Assembly (NCBI GenBank): GCA_036654415.1
Contig: JAVVSB010000041.1
Location: forward strand, 1-15,005
Direction of reading: 5' to 3'
DNA: 15,005 nt
Source of the DNA: Mucinivorans sp036654415
GTDB taxonomy: Bacteria; Bacteroidota; Bacteroidia; Bacteroidales; Rikenellaceae
Part shown: positions 1 through 6,166 of the stretch, in pieces
Layout of the letters: the number at the start of each line of letters is the position of its first letter
How positions within the stretch are numbered: the stretch's first letter is position 1
Program-made: the position numbers and the translations under genes
The notes under the pieces: generated by a model
What the model saw: the letters and a program-made list of their open reading frames with translations, nothing else
What the model was told of the DNA's origin: nothing
The model's database searches: none

Positions 1-666
1 GTAGTCCTGTTTGTTGAACATCTCGTTGACCAGCAGCATTGACCCCAATCGAGGTTTAAAGGTGTTGGCTAGGTAAAAGCGGAGTGAGTTACCCCCATCA
101 ATATAGATGGGCAAAATAGGAGTGTGGGTTAAGATACTCATTTTGAACACTTTATCTTCCCAAGGTCCATCTTCGGTGTGTTTTAAACCGTGGTGATAGG
201 TGGAGACAAAGTGCGAAGGGAATAGCACCAGCGGCTTGCCTTGGCCGAGGTGGGTAAAGATGGTTTTGTTGTAGTTGCTCGCGTTACTCTCTATCTGGAA
301 CTCTCTGAGTTCGGGTACCGAACTACAAACAATGTTCTCAACAAAGCGGGCATCTGGCCGTTTTTTGATGATTGTGGCTATCAGAGCCAGTGCATCCAAC
401 GACCCGTGGGGCAGATTGGCCACGGCAATAAAGCTACCAGAAGCTGGAATTTCATCCTCGGATTGGGGCGAAATGGAGACGTTGCACCCCAGCGAGTCCA
501 TCGTTCGGTTGACAAACTCCAGGCCACTAACCCCACGCAGAGAGTTGTAGAGTTGGTTTAACTTATTGACACCAAGCAGCTTCATGGTCATATTACTAAA
601 AATACGTCCATATTTTGTGTGGTTTGGGAAGCCCAAATCTTCTGGTAAAATCAATTTTCTCATCAT
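1..666 (-). CDS. PlsC-like lysophospholipid acyltransferase family protein, N-terminal 222 residues (3' end cut by window edge)
   Basis: Translating the minus strand from the double ATG at 661-666 gives an open frame to the window edge (222 residues visible, no stop). Segments such as PEDLGFPNHTKYGR near the start, FVSTYHHG, PILPIYIDGGNS and the MFNK near the end resemble, from memory, the Bacteroidota membrane acyltransferase family often annotated as hemolysin or PlsC-like and sometimes fused to a C-terminal GNAT domain. Members transfer acyl chains in membrane lipid synthesis. The family usually shows NHPFGGxDG and FPAGEVSTY. Here these read NLPHGSLDA (residues 84-92) and FPSHFVSTY (149-157), so the expected catalytic His is Leu and the FPAG turn is altered. 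The gene may encode a diverged or inactive enzyme. It lies 35 nt downstream of mnmG, so co-transcription is likely. The start is either of two adjacent ATGs. Homology is fairly sure; activity and any GNAT fusion are not. Confidence 0.7.
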   Translation of the reverse strand, partial: MMRKLILPEDLGFPNHTKYGRIFSNMTMKLLGVNKLNQLYNSLRGVSGLEFVNRTMDSLGCNVSISPQSEDEIPASGSFIAVANLPHGSLDALALIATIIKKRPDARFVENIVCSSVPELREFQIESNASNYNKTIFTHLGQGKPLVLFPSHFVSTYHHGLKHTEDGPWEDKVFKMSILTHTPILPIYIDGGNSLRFYLANTFKPRLGSMLLVNEMFNKQDY

Positions 667-667
667 T

Positions 668-681
668 ACAACAGCTGTTGT
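668..681. repeat. 14-bp perfect palindrome ACAACAGCTGTTGT upstream of the acyltransferase start
   Basis: The sequence ACAACAGCTGTTGT is its own reverse complement. It ends one base before the acyltransferase ATG and shares three bases with the parS-like palindrome at 679-694. It could be a protein-binding site, or an mRNA hairpin over the ribosome-binding region. No function is proven. Confidence 0.45.
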
Positions 682-694
682 TCCACGTGGAACA
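679..694. other. parS-like ParB-binding palindrome (intergenic copy)
   Basis: TGTTCCACGTGGAACA is a perfect 16-bp palindrome in the 35-nt gap between mnmG and the acyltransferase gene. The widely conserved parS consensus is TGTTnCACGTGAAACA, so the site differs at one position. ParB/Spo0J binds such sites near the replication origin and loads SMC for chromosome segregation. The location beside mnmG (gidA), often origin-proximal, fits. No parA or parB gene is in the window. Confidence 0.7.
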
Positions 695-701
695 TAAATA
701 A

Positions 702-2573
702 CTAACGCCCTAAATAGAGTAACAACACATTAATGTCAGATGGCGAAACCCCTGGAATTCGCGAAGCGGCAGCAATGGTTAAGGGCCGTATTTTTGTTAG
801 CTTTTGGCGTGCCTCTATGGTTAGCGATTTAATTGACTCATAATCAAAGTCTTCACTTAGTGGCAACTTCTCCATGCGGATAAGTTTTTGGGCCGTGAGC
901 TCTTCTCGCTCGATATAACCTTTGTATTTAAGGGCAATTTCTACATTTTCGCGCTCCGTGGTGTCGACCTCCAATGCGGCAACTGCCTGCGCAAAGTCTG
1001 GTAGATGGGCCTCTAAAAGAGCTATCGTGACATCGTTGCGGACCAGGACCTCATTTAGTCGCCTCCGCTGGCTCACGTTGGGCTGCCCCAATTGGGCAAA
1101 CAAGGCCGAGAGCTCCTCGGGTGAGGCGCTGCTTAGCTCCAACAGTTTGGTCAGGGCCTTGGTGCGCGAGTGACGTGCTAGGAACTCTTGATAACGCTGC
1201 TCCGAGGCTAACCCTAGGCCATAACCAATGGGTGTAAGTCTCTTATCTGCATTGTCTTGGCGTAATAAAATGCGATATTCAGCTCGGCTGGTAAACATCC
1301 TATAGGGCTCGTCAACCCCCTTAGTCACAAGGTCGTCGATAAGCACCCCTATGTAAGCCTCGTTGCGCCCCAGGACCACGGGAGCCTGGCCACGAAGTTT
1401 ATTCACAGCATTGATTGAGGCCATAAGGCCTTGAGCTGCAGCCTCTTCATATCCTGTCGTGCCATTAATCTGACCCGCAAAATAGAGCCCTTCAACCGTT
1501 TTGGTCTCTAGGGTGGCGCGCAGTTGGGTGGGTGGAAAATAATCGTACTCGATGGCGTAGCCAGGGCGGTAAATTTGAGCGTTTTCTAGTCCGCGAATCT
1601 TGGAGAGTGCTGCCACCTGAACCTCGAGTGGTAGTGAGCTAGAAAAGCCATTAAGGTAGTATTCGTTGGTGTTGCGTCCTTCGGGTTCCAGGAAGAGTTG
1701 GTGCTCGTTCTTGTCGGCAAAGGTGCGCAATTTATCCTCAATTGAGGGGCAATATCGCGGCCCTATGCCGCGGATAACGCCCGTAAAGAGTGGCGAACGG
1801 TCGAAGCCAGTGCGTAAAATATCGTGCACCAGGGGCGAGGTATAGACCAAATAGCAGGGCAACTGTTCGCCCTGGGAGTGGCTTTCATTAAGGTATGAAA
1901 ATTTTGAAGGCTGTTCATCTCCCTGCTGCATAGTCATTTGCGAGAAGTCTATGGTGCGGCCGTCGATGCGTACGGGGGTTCCCGTCTTCATGCGGCTCAC
2001 CTCGAAGCCCAGGCTCCGCAGGTTGTCGCTCAGCCCCACCGAGGCCATATCACCCGCACGGCCACCCGCGGCGTGCTCCGTGCCAACGTGCATAAGTCCA
2101 TTGAGGAAGGTGCCGTTAGTGAGCACCACCGCACGTGCGGTGAAGTTGACCCCCATACGTGTCTTGACCCCGCGCACGCTACCCTGCTCCACATCCAGGG
2201 CCACAACATCGTCCTGCCACATCGACAGTCCATCTGTGGAGTCCAAAATTTTACGCCATTCGGCCGAGAATTGGTATTTATCGCACTGAGCCCGTGGGCT
2301 CCACATGGCCGCCCCTTTGGAGCGACCCAACATCCTAAATTGCAGTGTTGCGAGGTCGGTCACCACCCCCATCATCCCCCCCAGGGCATCAATCTCACGC
2401 ACAATCTGCCCCTTGGCTATGCCGCCCACGGCTGGATTGCACGACATTTGCGCCACCTTTCCCATATCCATTGTGATAAGCAGAGTCTGCATACCCATAT
2501 GCGAAGCGGCCACTGCTGCTTCGCAACCTGCGTGTCCTGCGCCAACAACAATTATATCGTAGTCGAATCTCAT
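702..2573 (-). CDS. mnmG: tRNA uridine-5-carboxymethylaminomethyl(34) synthesis enzyme MnmG (GidA)
   Basis: This FAD-dependent enzyme works with MnmE to install the (carboxymethyl)aminomethyl group at C5 of wobble uridine 34 in tRNAs reading two-family-box codons, using methylene-THF and glycine or ammonium; it is cytosolic. The protein has 623 residues, the usual family length. Visible signatures are the N-terminal FAD dinucleotide fold GAGHAGCEAA (11-20), CNPAVGGIAKG (45-55), PRAQCDKYQF (93-102), GPRYCPSIEDK (271-281, MnmG signature), the FAD-binding block AGQINGTTGYEEAAAQG (366-382), FTSRAEYRILLRQDN (427-441), and YKGYIERE in the C-terminal helical domain that contacts MnmE and tRNA. Its ATG shares one base with the ybeY stop (TAATG), which implies translational coupling. 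Nothing suggests loss of activity. mnmE is not in the window. Confidence 0.98.
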   Translation of the reverse strand: MRFDYDIIVVGAGHAGCEAAVAASHMGMQTLLITMDMGKVAQMSCNPAVGGIAKGQIVREIDALGGMMGVVTDLATLQFRMLGRSKGAAMWSPRAQCDKYQFSAEWRKILDSTDGLSMWQDDVVALDVEQGSVRGVKTRMGVNFTARAVVLTNGTFLNGLMHVGTEHAAGGRAGDMASVGLSDNLRSLGFEVSRMKTGTPVRIDGRTIDFSQMTMQQGDEQPSKFSYLNESHSQGEQLPCYLVYTSPLVHDILRTGFDRSPLFTGVIRGIGPRYCPSIEDKLRTFADKNEHQLFLEPEGRNTNEYYLNGFSSSLPLEVQVAALSKIRGLENAQIYRPGYAIEYDYFPPTQLRATLETKTVEGLYFAGQINGTTGYEEAAAQGLMASINAVNKLRGQAPVVLGRNEAYIGVLIDDLVTKGVDEPYRMFTSRAEYRILLRQDNADKRLTPIGYGLGLASEQRYQEFLARHSRTKALTKLLELSSASPEELSALFAQLGQPNVSQRRRLNEVLVRNDVTIALLEAHLPDFAQAVAALEVDTTERENVEIALKYKGYIEREELTAQKLIRMEKLPLSEDFDYESIKSLTIEARQKLTKIRPLTIAAASRIPGVSPSDINVLLLYLGR

Positions 2574-2992
2574 TAAGCTTTGAATTTGTTGATATAGAAA
2601 TTCTCTTTTTCGCGCATCACTTTTTGCTCCTCTGGTGTGTGGTCGTCGTAACCGCAGAGGTGAAGTACCCCGTGAACCATCACGCGTAATTGTTCCACGT
2701 GGAACCCTTCGCCAAACACCTCGCCGTTTCGTTTTACGGTCTCTAGGCTAATAAGTAGGTCGCCAGAGATAATATTGCCCTGGTTGTCGCCAAAAGTGAT
2801 GATGTCGGTTGGGTAGTTATGACCCAGGTATTGTACGTTGGACGAAAGAATGTAATCATCTGAACACCAGGCAATTGACACATCGCCAAGGGTATGCCCT
2901 TCGGCCAGGATAACCTCTTTTAACCACTGTTTAACTGCGCGAGAGTGAGCCAGGGTGTGGGGTAGGTCAATTGAGGTAAATGTAATAGCCAT
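2573..2992 (-). CDS. ybeY: Endoribonuclease YbeY (rRNA maturation factor)
   Basis: YbeY is a small metal-dependent endoribonuclease acting in 16S rRNA 3'-end maturation and 70S quality control. The 139-residue product shows the typical strand-rich N-terminal half with DYILSSNVQYLGHNYPTDIITF (46-67) and ISGDLLIS (75-82). The metal-site motif HGVLHLCGYDDH spans residues 107-118. The E. coli spacing is H-x3-H-x5-H. Here the residue at the third-ligand position is Asp117, with His118 one step further, a variant I recall from Bacteroidota homologues. A parS-like 16-mer lies inside the gene over codons for FHVEQ. The ybeY stop overlaps the mnmG start by one base, and EnvC-like lies 31 nt upstream. 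Identity is secure; the true third ligand is uncertain. Confidence 0.95.
   Translation of the reverse strand: MAITFTSIDLPHTLAHSRAVKQWLKEVILAEGHTLGDVSIAWCSDDYILSSNVQYLGHNYPTDIITFGDNQGNIISGDLLISLETVKRNGEVFGEGFHVEQLRVMVHGVLHLCGYDDHTPEEQKVMREKENFYINKFKA
2691..2706. other. parS-like site inside ybeY
   Basis: TGTTCCACGTGGAACC matches 15 of 16 positions of the intergenic palindrome at 679-694 and keeps the CCACGTGG core. It lies about 2.0 kb from that copy and codes for part of GFHVEQ in YbeY. parS sites inside coding sequence are common in other bacteria. ParB affinity is unknown, and two mismatches to the usual consensus weaken the call. Confidence 0.5.
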
Positions 2993-3023
2993 TTTTACGT
3001 TATATTATGTTAAATAATAGTTC

Positions 3024-4205
3024 TTAAAATTTTTTCAAAAATGCAACCCACTCTTCTGGATTCATATTTTGGGTTTCGCGCCAAATTTCTAGATGGAGGT
3101 ACCCCTTCTGCTCATCGGAGCCGCTGAGCACTCGTCCCAGGCTCTGTCCCGTGGTGACGCTCTGCCCCACCTTAACCGAGATGTCGGTCAGGTTGGAATA
3201 GACAGACAGATATTGACCATGGCGAATGATGACCGAGGCCCCCATGCCATCGACTAGAAATACACGGCGCACCTGCCCATCAAAAATGGACGAGACTGTG
3301 GCTCCAACCTCTGCCTCAAGGTTGACCCCTTTATTATTGACCACCACTGAGCGCAGCGAAGGGTGCGCCTGACGACCAAAATGGCCCACTACCACCCCAT
3401 TTATGGGCGATGGCAGCCGTCCTCGATTTTGGTCGAAACGAGCCTCCAATTTTTTATCAATTAGTAACTCCTCTTTACTCCGCTCCACTCCGCTCTCTTG
3501 GGCCACCAAAGCGTTAATGCGTCGTTGTAGCTCATCCACTGCGGCTCTCTGTCTTAGCAGCTGGGTGTTTAGCTCCTCTTGTTGGACTGAGAGCGACTCT
3601 TTCATCTTAGAGACCGACTGCCGTTCGGAGTCCAAGAGTCTAAGCTCGTCGGAGCGTTGGGTAAGCAGATTCTCGAGCCGCTCCACACGCCTACCAAGGC
3701 CGTTACGTTCCTTTTCAATCTCTTGTCGCATAGAATCCACTGCTGCGGCCTTCGCGCTCACCTCAAGGGCAATATGGCGTACGTAGGCCATATTGCGCGC
3801 CGCTGCGGCCGAGCTATTGCCCCAATCCAGCAATTCGGCCCCACTGTTGGAGGCGCGATATACCGAGTAAGCAACCCCAAGCAGATGGGCCACCTGGCTC
3901 TGCATCTGACTATACTCCTGTAGGGCGGCTGCTCTAAGCGAGTCACGATTGATGATTTGGAATTTAATAACCTCCACCTGGGCATCCATATTGCGTAGCA
4001 TCTTGGTGCGGTTGGTGATTTTAAGGTTAATCAGGCGAAGATTTTCGGCCGAATTTTTCTGTTGAGCCTTGTTGTTGTTTATCTGGCCATCTATGCGGGC
4101 AATCTCCTTTTGGGCAGTCTCAATCTGCCTCTCAAGGCTCTCTTTTTGGCCATAACAGACCATACTGTATAGGGCAAAACAGGCTATGAGTGCTGACCTT
4201 AACAT
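3024..4205 (-). CDS. EnvC-like murein hydrolase activator: signal peptide, coiled coil and degenerate LytM (M23) domain
   Basis: The 393-residue protein begins with a signal peptide (MLRSALIACFALYSMVCYGQ). Residues 20-260 are rich in charged heptads, mostly coiled coil. A LytM/M23-type domain covers about 265-387, with GHFGRQAHPSL (274-284), IIRHGQYLSVYSNL (326-339), VGQSVTTGQSLG (346-357) and GYLHLEIWRETQNMNPEEW. All three expected zinc ligands are replaced: the HxxxD pair reads Asn291 and Asn295 (NKGVN), and the second His of HxH is Glu373 (HLE). As in E. coli EnvC, this points to a non-catalytic activator of amidases that split septal peptidoglycan in the periplasm. It lies 6 nt after the TPR gene and 31 nt before ybeY. 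The partner amidase is not visible here. Bacteroidota homologues are commonly annotated as M23 peptidases. Confidence 0.9.
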   Translation of the reverse strand: MLRSALIACFALYSMVCYGQKESLERQIETAQKEIARIDGQINNNKAQQKNSAENLRLINLKITNRTKMLRNMDAQVEVIKFQIINRDSLRAAALQEYSQMQSQVAHLLGVAYSVYRASNSGAELLDWGNSSAAAARNMAYVRHIALEVSAKAAAVDSMRQEIEKERNGLGRRVERLENLLTQRSDELRLLDSERQSVSKMKESLSVQQEELNTQLLRQRAAVDELQRRINALVAQESGVERSKEELLIDKKLEARFDQNRGRLPSPINGVVVGHFGRQAHPSLRSVVVNNKGVNLEAEVGATVSSIFDGQVRRVFLVDGMGASVIIRHGQYLSVYSNLTDISVKVGQSVTTGQSLGRVLSGSDEQKGYLHLEIWRETQNMNPEEWVAFLKKF

Positions 4206-4211
4206 ATCGAC

Positions 4212-5963
4212 CTATTTTTTAGGGGTGGTCTGTGGGCGTGCCAACCGTTCCTGGATTTTGGTTTTGTCTGCCCCAGCATCCAAGGCCTGTTGCCAATAGT
4301 TGCGTGCACGACTATCCTCGCCCAGGGCGTATAGTATATCACCGTAGTGTTCCAAAATATCGGCAGAGCGTACTTTTTCAAGCCCTAAGGTCAACAGCAT
4401 CACCTGCTTGGCCTCTTCGTAGCGACCCATGGTGTAGAGCACCCAAGCCTTGGTGTCCAAAAAGGTTGGGTTTTGTGGCGAAAGTTCATTGGCCCGTTCG
4501 GCCCTAAGCAGAGCCGTTTTTAGATTGCCACCGCCATAAAGGGCTGTGAAGTAGGCCCAATTGTTGAGTGCTGTAACGTTGTCGGGGTTTAATTTAAGCG
4601 AACGAGCATAGTCGGCGAGGCTCTCTTTGTACTTGCCCATCAGGCTGTGGAAGTCGCCAAACGAACAGTGAATTATGCTCCGCACCGAGTCGCTCAGCGG
4701 TAGCTTCAAGGCCCTCTTTAAATGTTCTCTCCCCTGCTCGTACTTGCCCTGGAGTCCATACATATCGCCACAGAGGACAATTAGAGTTTCGTCGGTGGGG
4801 AATATCTTTAACCCCTGTTCGAGCAGGGGTATAATCTTATCTTTTTGGTTACTCCGGTAGTAGATATGGCACAATAATTTAAATGCTGAGGCGCTGGCGT
4901 GCCCCTTTTCTATCTCAGCGGTATAAAATTCGGTAGCCTCCTTCCACTGGTTTGTCCCAAACAAGAAGGTGCCATATTGGTTTAAAACCATGGTGTCGTT
5001 GGGGTGTGCCTTTACAAAAGTCCTAAAGAGCGAGGTGATTTCTGGCCTATATTTGGTGGCCAGTTCGTAGGTGTGAGTCACCTCATTGAGGATGCCCAGA
5101 CCCGTTGGTACAGGTAGGCTTGTGGCTGCAAAGATAGGGTAAAGTGCCTGTAGATACTCGGGCATACGCTTTGTTTGGCGGAAAAAATAGGCCAGCTTAT
5201 AGTTAGACTCCACATTGGTGGAGTCTAACATGATAAGTTTTTGATAATACTCCTGAGCTAAGCTAAATTGACCCAATACAGCTTGGATGTCGGCCATACG
5301 TGACACCACTTGTGGGCTTTTGCCATCGGTGGCCTCCATGGCCCATTTGCAGTGGCCCAGTGCATCATCGTAGCGTTGTTGCTTGAGTATTATATTCTGT
5401 TTGGATTCGAAAACACGTTGGTCGAAGCCCCACTTTTTTTCAAAAATGTTGGCCCGTTTCATGGTACTGTCGGTGTTGATATAACGCTCATTAAGCCAAA
5501 TTAAGATAGCCAAATCGTTATTGTTATGTGTGGGGTCCATCTGCCACAGTTTTTCAAATATTGGCATGGCCTGGACCTCGTTTTTGGTCTCCATTAATAG
5601 CATCGCCTTTTCACGCAAGTAGTTGGGGTTTAGCGAATCTAGCTGAACAGCTTTTGTGCTATATTTTAAGGCTTGCTGATAGTTGCCTCCTATATAACAA
5701 ATTCGCCCCAAAAAGTGGAGTGCTGGGGCATGGTTACCGTGGCTCAGCGCGTTGACTTTTTCCATCAAAATACGGCTATTGGTGGTGTCCATCAACGAGA
5801 AGGCAATCACCCCATGGGCAAAGAGTACGGTCTGCTGCTGGGAGGCTAGTGACACCATTTCAGACTGAGTGGGAGCCACGCTGAGCTCCACATGTGGAGC
5901 CTGTGCTGCCACCACCGAGCAATAGAACAGAGGTAGTAAAATATGTAATATCTTATTCATCAT
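4212..5963 (-). CDS. Secreted tetratricopeptide-repeat protein upstream of EnvC-like gene
   Basis: The product has 583 residues if translation starts at the first of two adjacent ATGs (5961-5963 or 5958-5960). Both give a clean signal peptide (MNKILHILLPLFYCSVVAAQA). The frame extends upstream to an ATG at 6020, but that start adds a charged RRRKK stretch ahead of the signal peptide and sits only three bases from a promoter-like element, so it is unlikely. TPR-type helices recur along most of the chain, for example NYQQALKYSTKAVQLD, QFSLAQEYYQKLIMLD, KYKESLADYARSLKLNPDN, DTKAWVLYTMGRYEEAKQ and LEHYGDILYALGEDSRARNYWQQAL. TPRs mediate protein-protein contacts, and the signal points to the periplasm or outer membrane. 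Position directly before the EnvC-like gene (6-nt gap) suggests a cell-wall or envelope-assembly role. From memory a DUF4292 lipoprotein often sits between these two genes in Bacteroidales; none is here. Exact function is unknown. Confidence 0.85.
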   Translation of the reverse strand: MMNKILHILLPLFYCSVVAAQAPHVELSVAPTQSEMVSLASQQQTVLFAHGVIAFSLMDTTNSRILMEKVNALSHGNHAPALHFLGRICYIGGNYQQALKYSTKAVQLDSLNPNYLREKAMLLMETKNEVQAMPIFEKLWQMDPTHNNNDLAILIWLNERYINTDSTMKRANIFEKKWGFDQRVFESKQNIILKQQRYDDALGHCKWAMEATDGKSPQVVSRMADIQAVLGQFSLAQEYYQKLIMLDSTNVESNYKLAYFFRQTKRMPEYLQALYPIFAATSLPVPTGLGILNEVTHTYELATKYRPEITSLFRTFVKAHPNDTMVLNQYGTFLFGTNQWKEATEFYTAEIEKGHASASAFKLLCHIYYRSNQKDKIIPLLEQGLKIFPTDETLIVLCGDMYGLQGKYEQGREHLKRALKLPLSDSVRSIIHCSFGDFHSLMGKYKESLADYARSLKLNPDNVTALNNWAYFTALYGGGNLKTALLRAERANELSPQNPTFLDTKAWVLYTMGRYEEAKQVMLLTLGLEKVRSADILEHYGDILYALGEDSRARNYWQQALDAGADKTKIQERLARPQTTPKK

Positions 5964-6022
5964 CAAAAAATAACTTACGGAGAGTTCTAAAAATTGCTTT
6001 TTCCTGCGTCTCTGTGTCATCT

Positions 6023-6030
6023 CAAAATTA
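6023..6030 (-). promoter_or_regulatory. Putative -7 promoter element of the TPR-envC-ybeY-mnmG unit
   Basis: TAATTTTG on the minus strand matches the Bacteroidota -7 consensus TAnnTTTG exactly. No convincing TTTG lies 19-21 nt upstream, but an inverted repeat fills the spacer. A start point near 6016 would give a leader of about 53 nt to the ATG at 5963, and would exclude the ATG at 6020. Confidence 0.4.
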
Positions 6031-6032
6031 TC

Positions 6033-6049
6033 GTTTACCTCAAGTAAAC
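6033..6049. repeat. Inverted repeat GTTTAC-N5-GTAAAC beside the TPR-gene promoter element
   Basis: GTTTACCTCAAGTAAAC has two perfect 6-bp arms around a 5-bp centre. It sits two bases upstream of the putative -7 element, in the spacer where a regulator would act. It could be an operator, or a chance hairpin. No regulator gene is nearby. Confidence 0.35.
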
Positions 6050-6166
6050 TCTAGTTTTAAGAGCTCGTCTGCTTTAAAATTTTTTAGAAGCCCCCTTATG
6101 GTGATTTTGGGGCCAATCTACCCTTAAAAGGCCAAAACCATCCACTCAACAACCCCTCGGAGGCAT

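Larger units (their letters stand above)
6021..6166. other. Intergenic region between surA and the TPR gene, with weak hairpins
   Basis: This 146-bp AT-rich gap holds the promoter-like octamer and inverted repeat listed separately, close to the TPR gene. Nearer surA is an imperfect inverted repeat, TTTTGGGGCC at 6105-6114 against GGCCAAAA at 6130-6137, with a two-base bulge and no clean U-tract. It could be a weak terminator for the surA unit. No small ORF in the gap looks like a gene. Confidence 0.35.

Noticed and set aside
1938..2576. A 212-codon open frame on the plus strand
   Set aside because: It lies wholly antisense to mnmG, whose family motifs are continuous there. The predicted peptide is rich in His and Cys with no recognisable domain, typical of a shadow frame.
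5885..5900. 16-bp perfect palindrome GCTCCACATGTGGAGC inside the TPR gene
   Set aside because: Its centre is CCACATGTGG rather than the parS core CCACGTGG, and the outer arms differ. One such palindrome in 15 kb is not surprising.
5964..6020. Longer start for the TPR gene at 6020
   Set aside because: It would place a charged RRRKK segment before a good signal peptide and start three bases from a probable -7 box.
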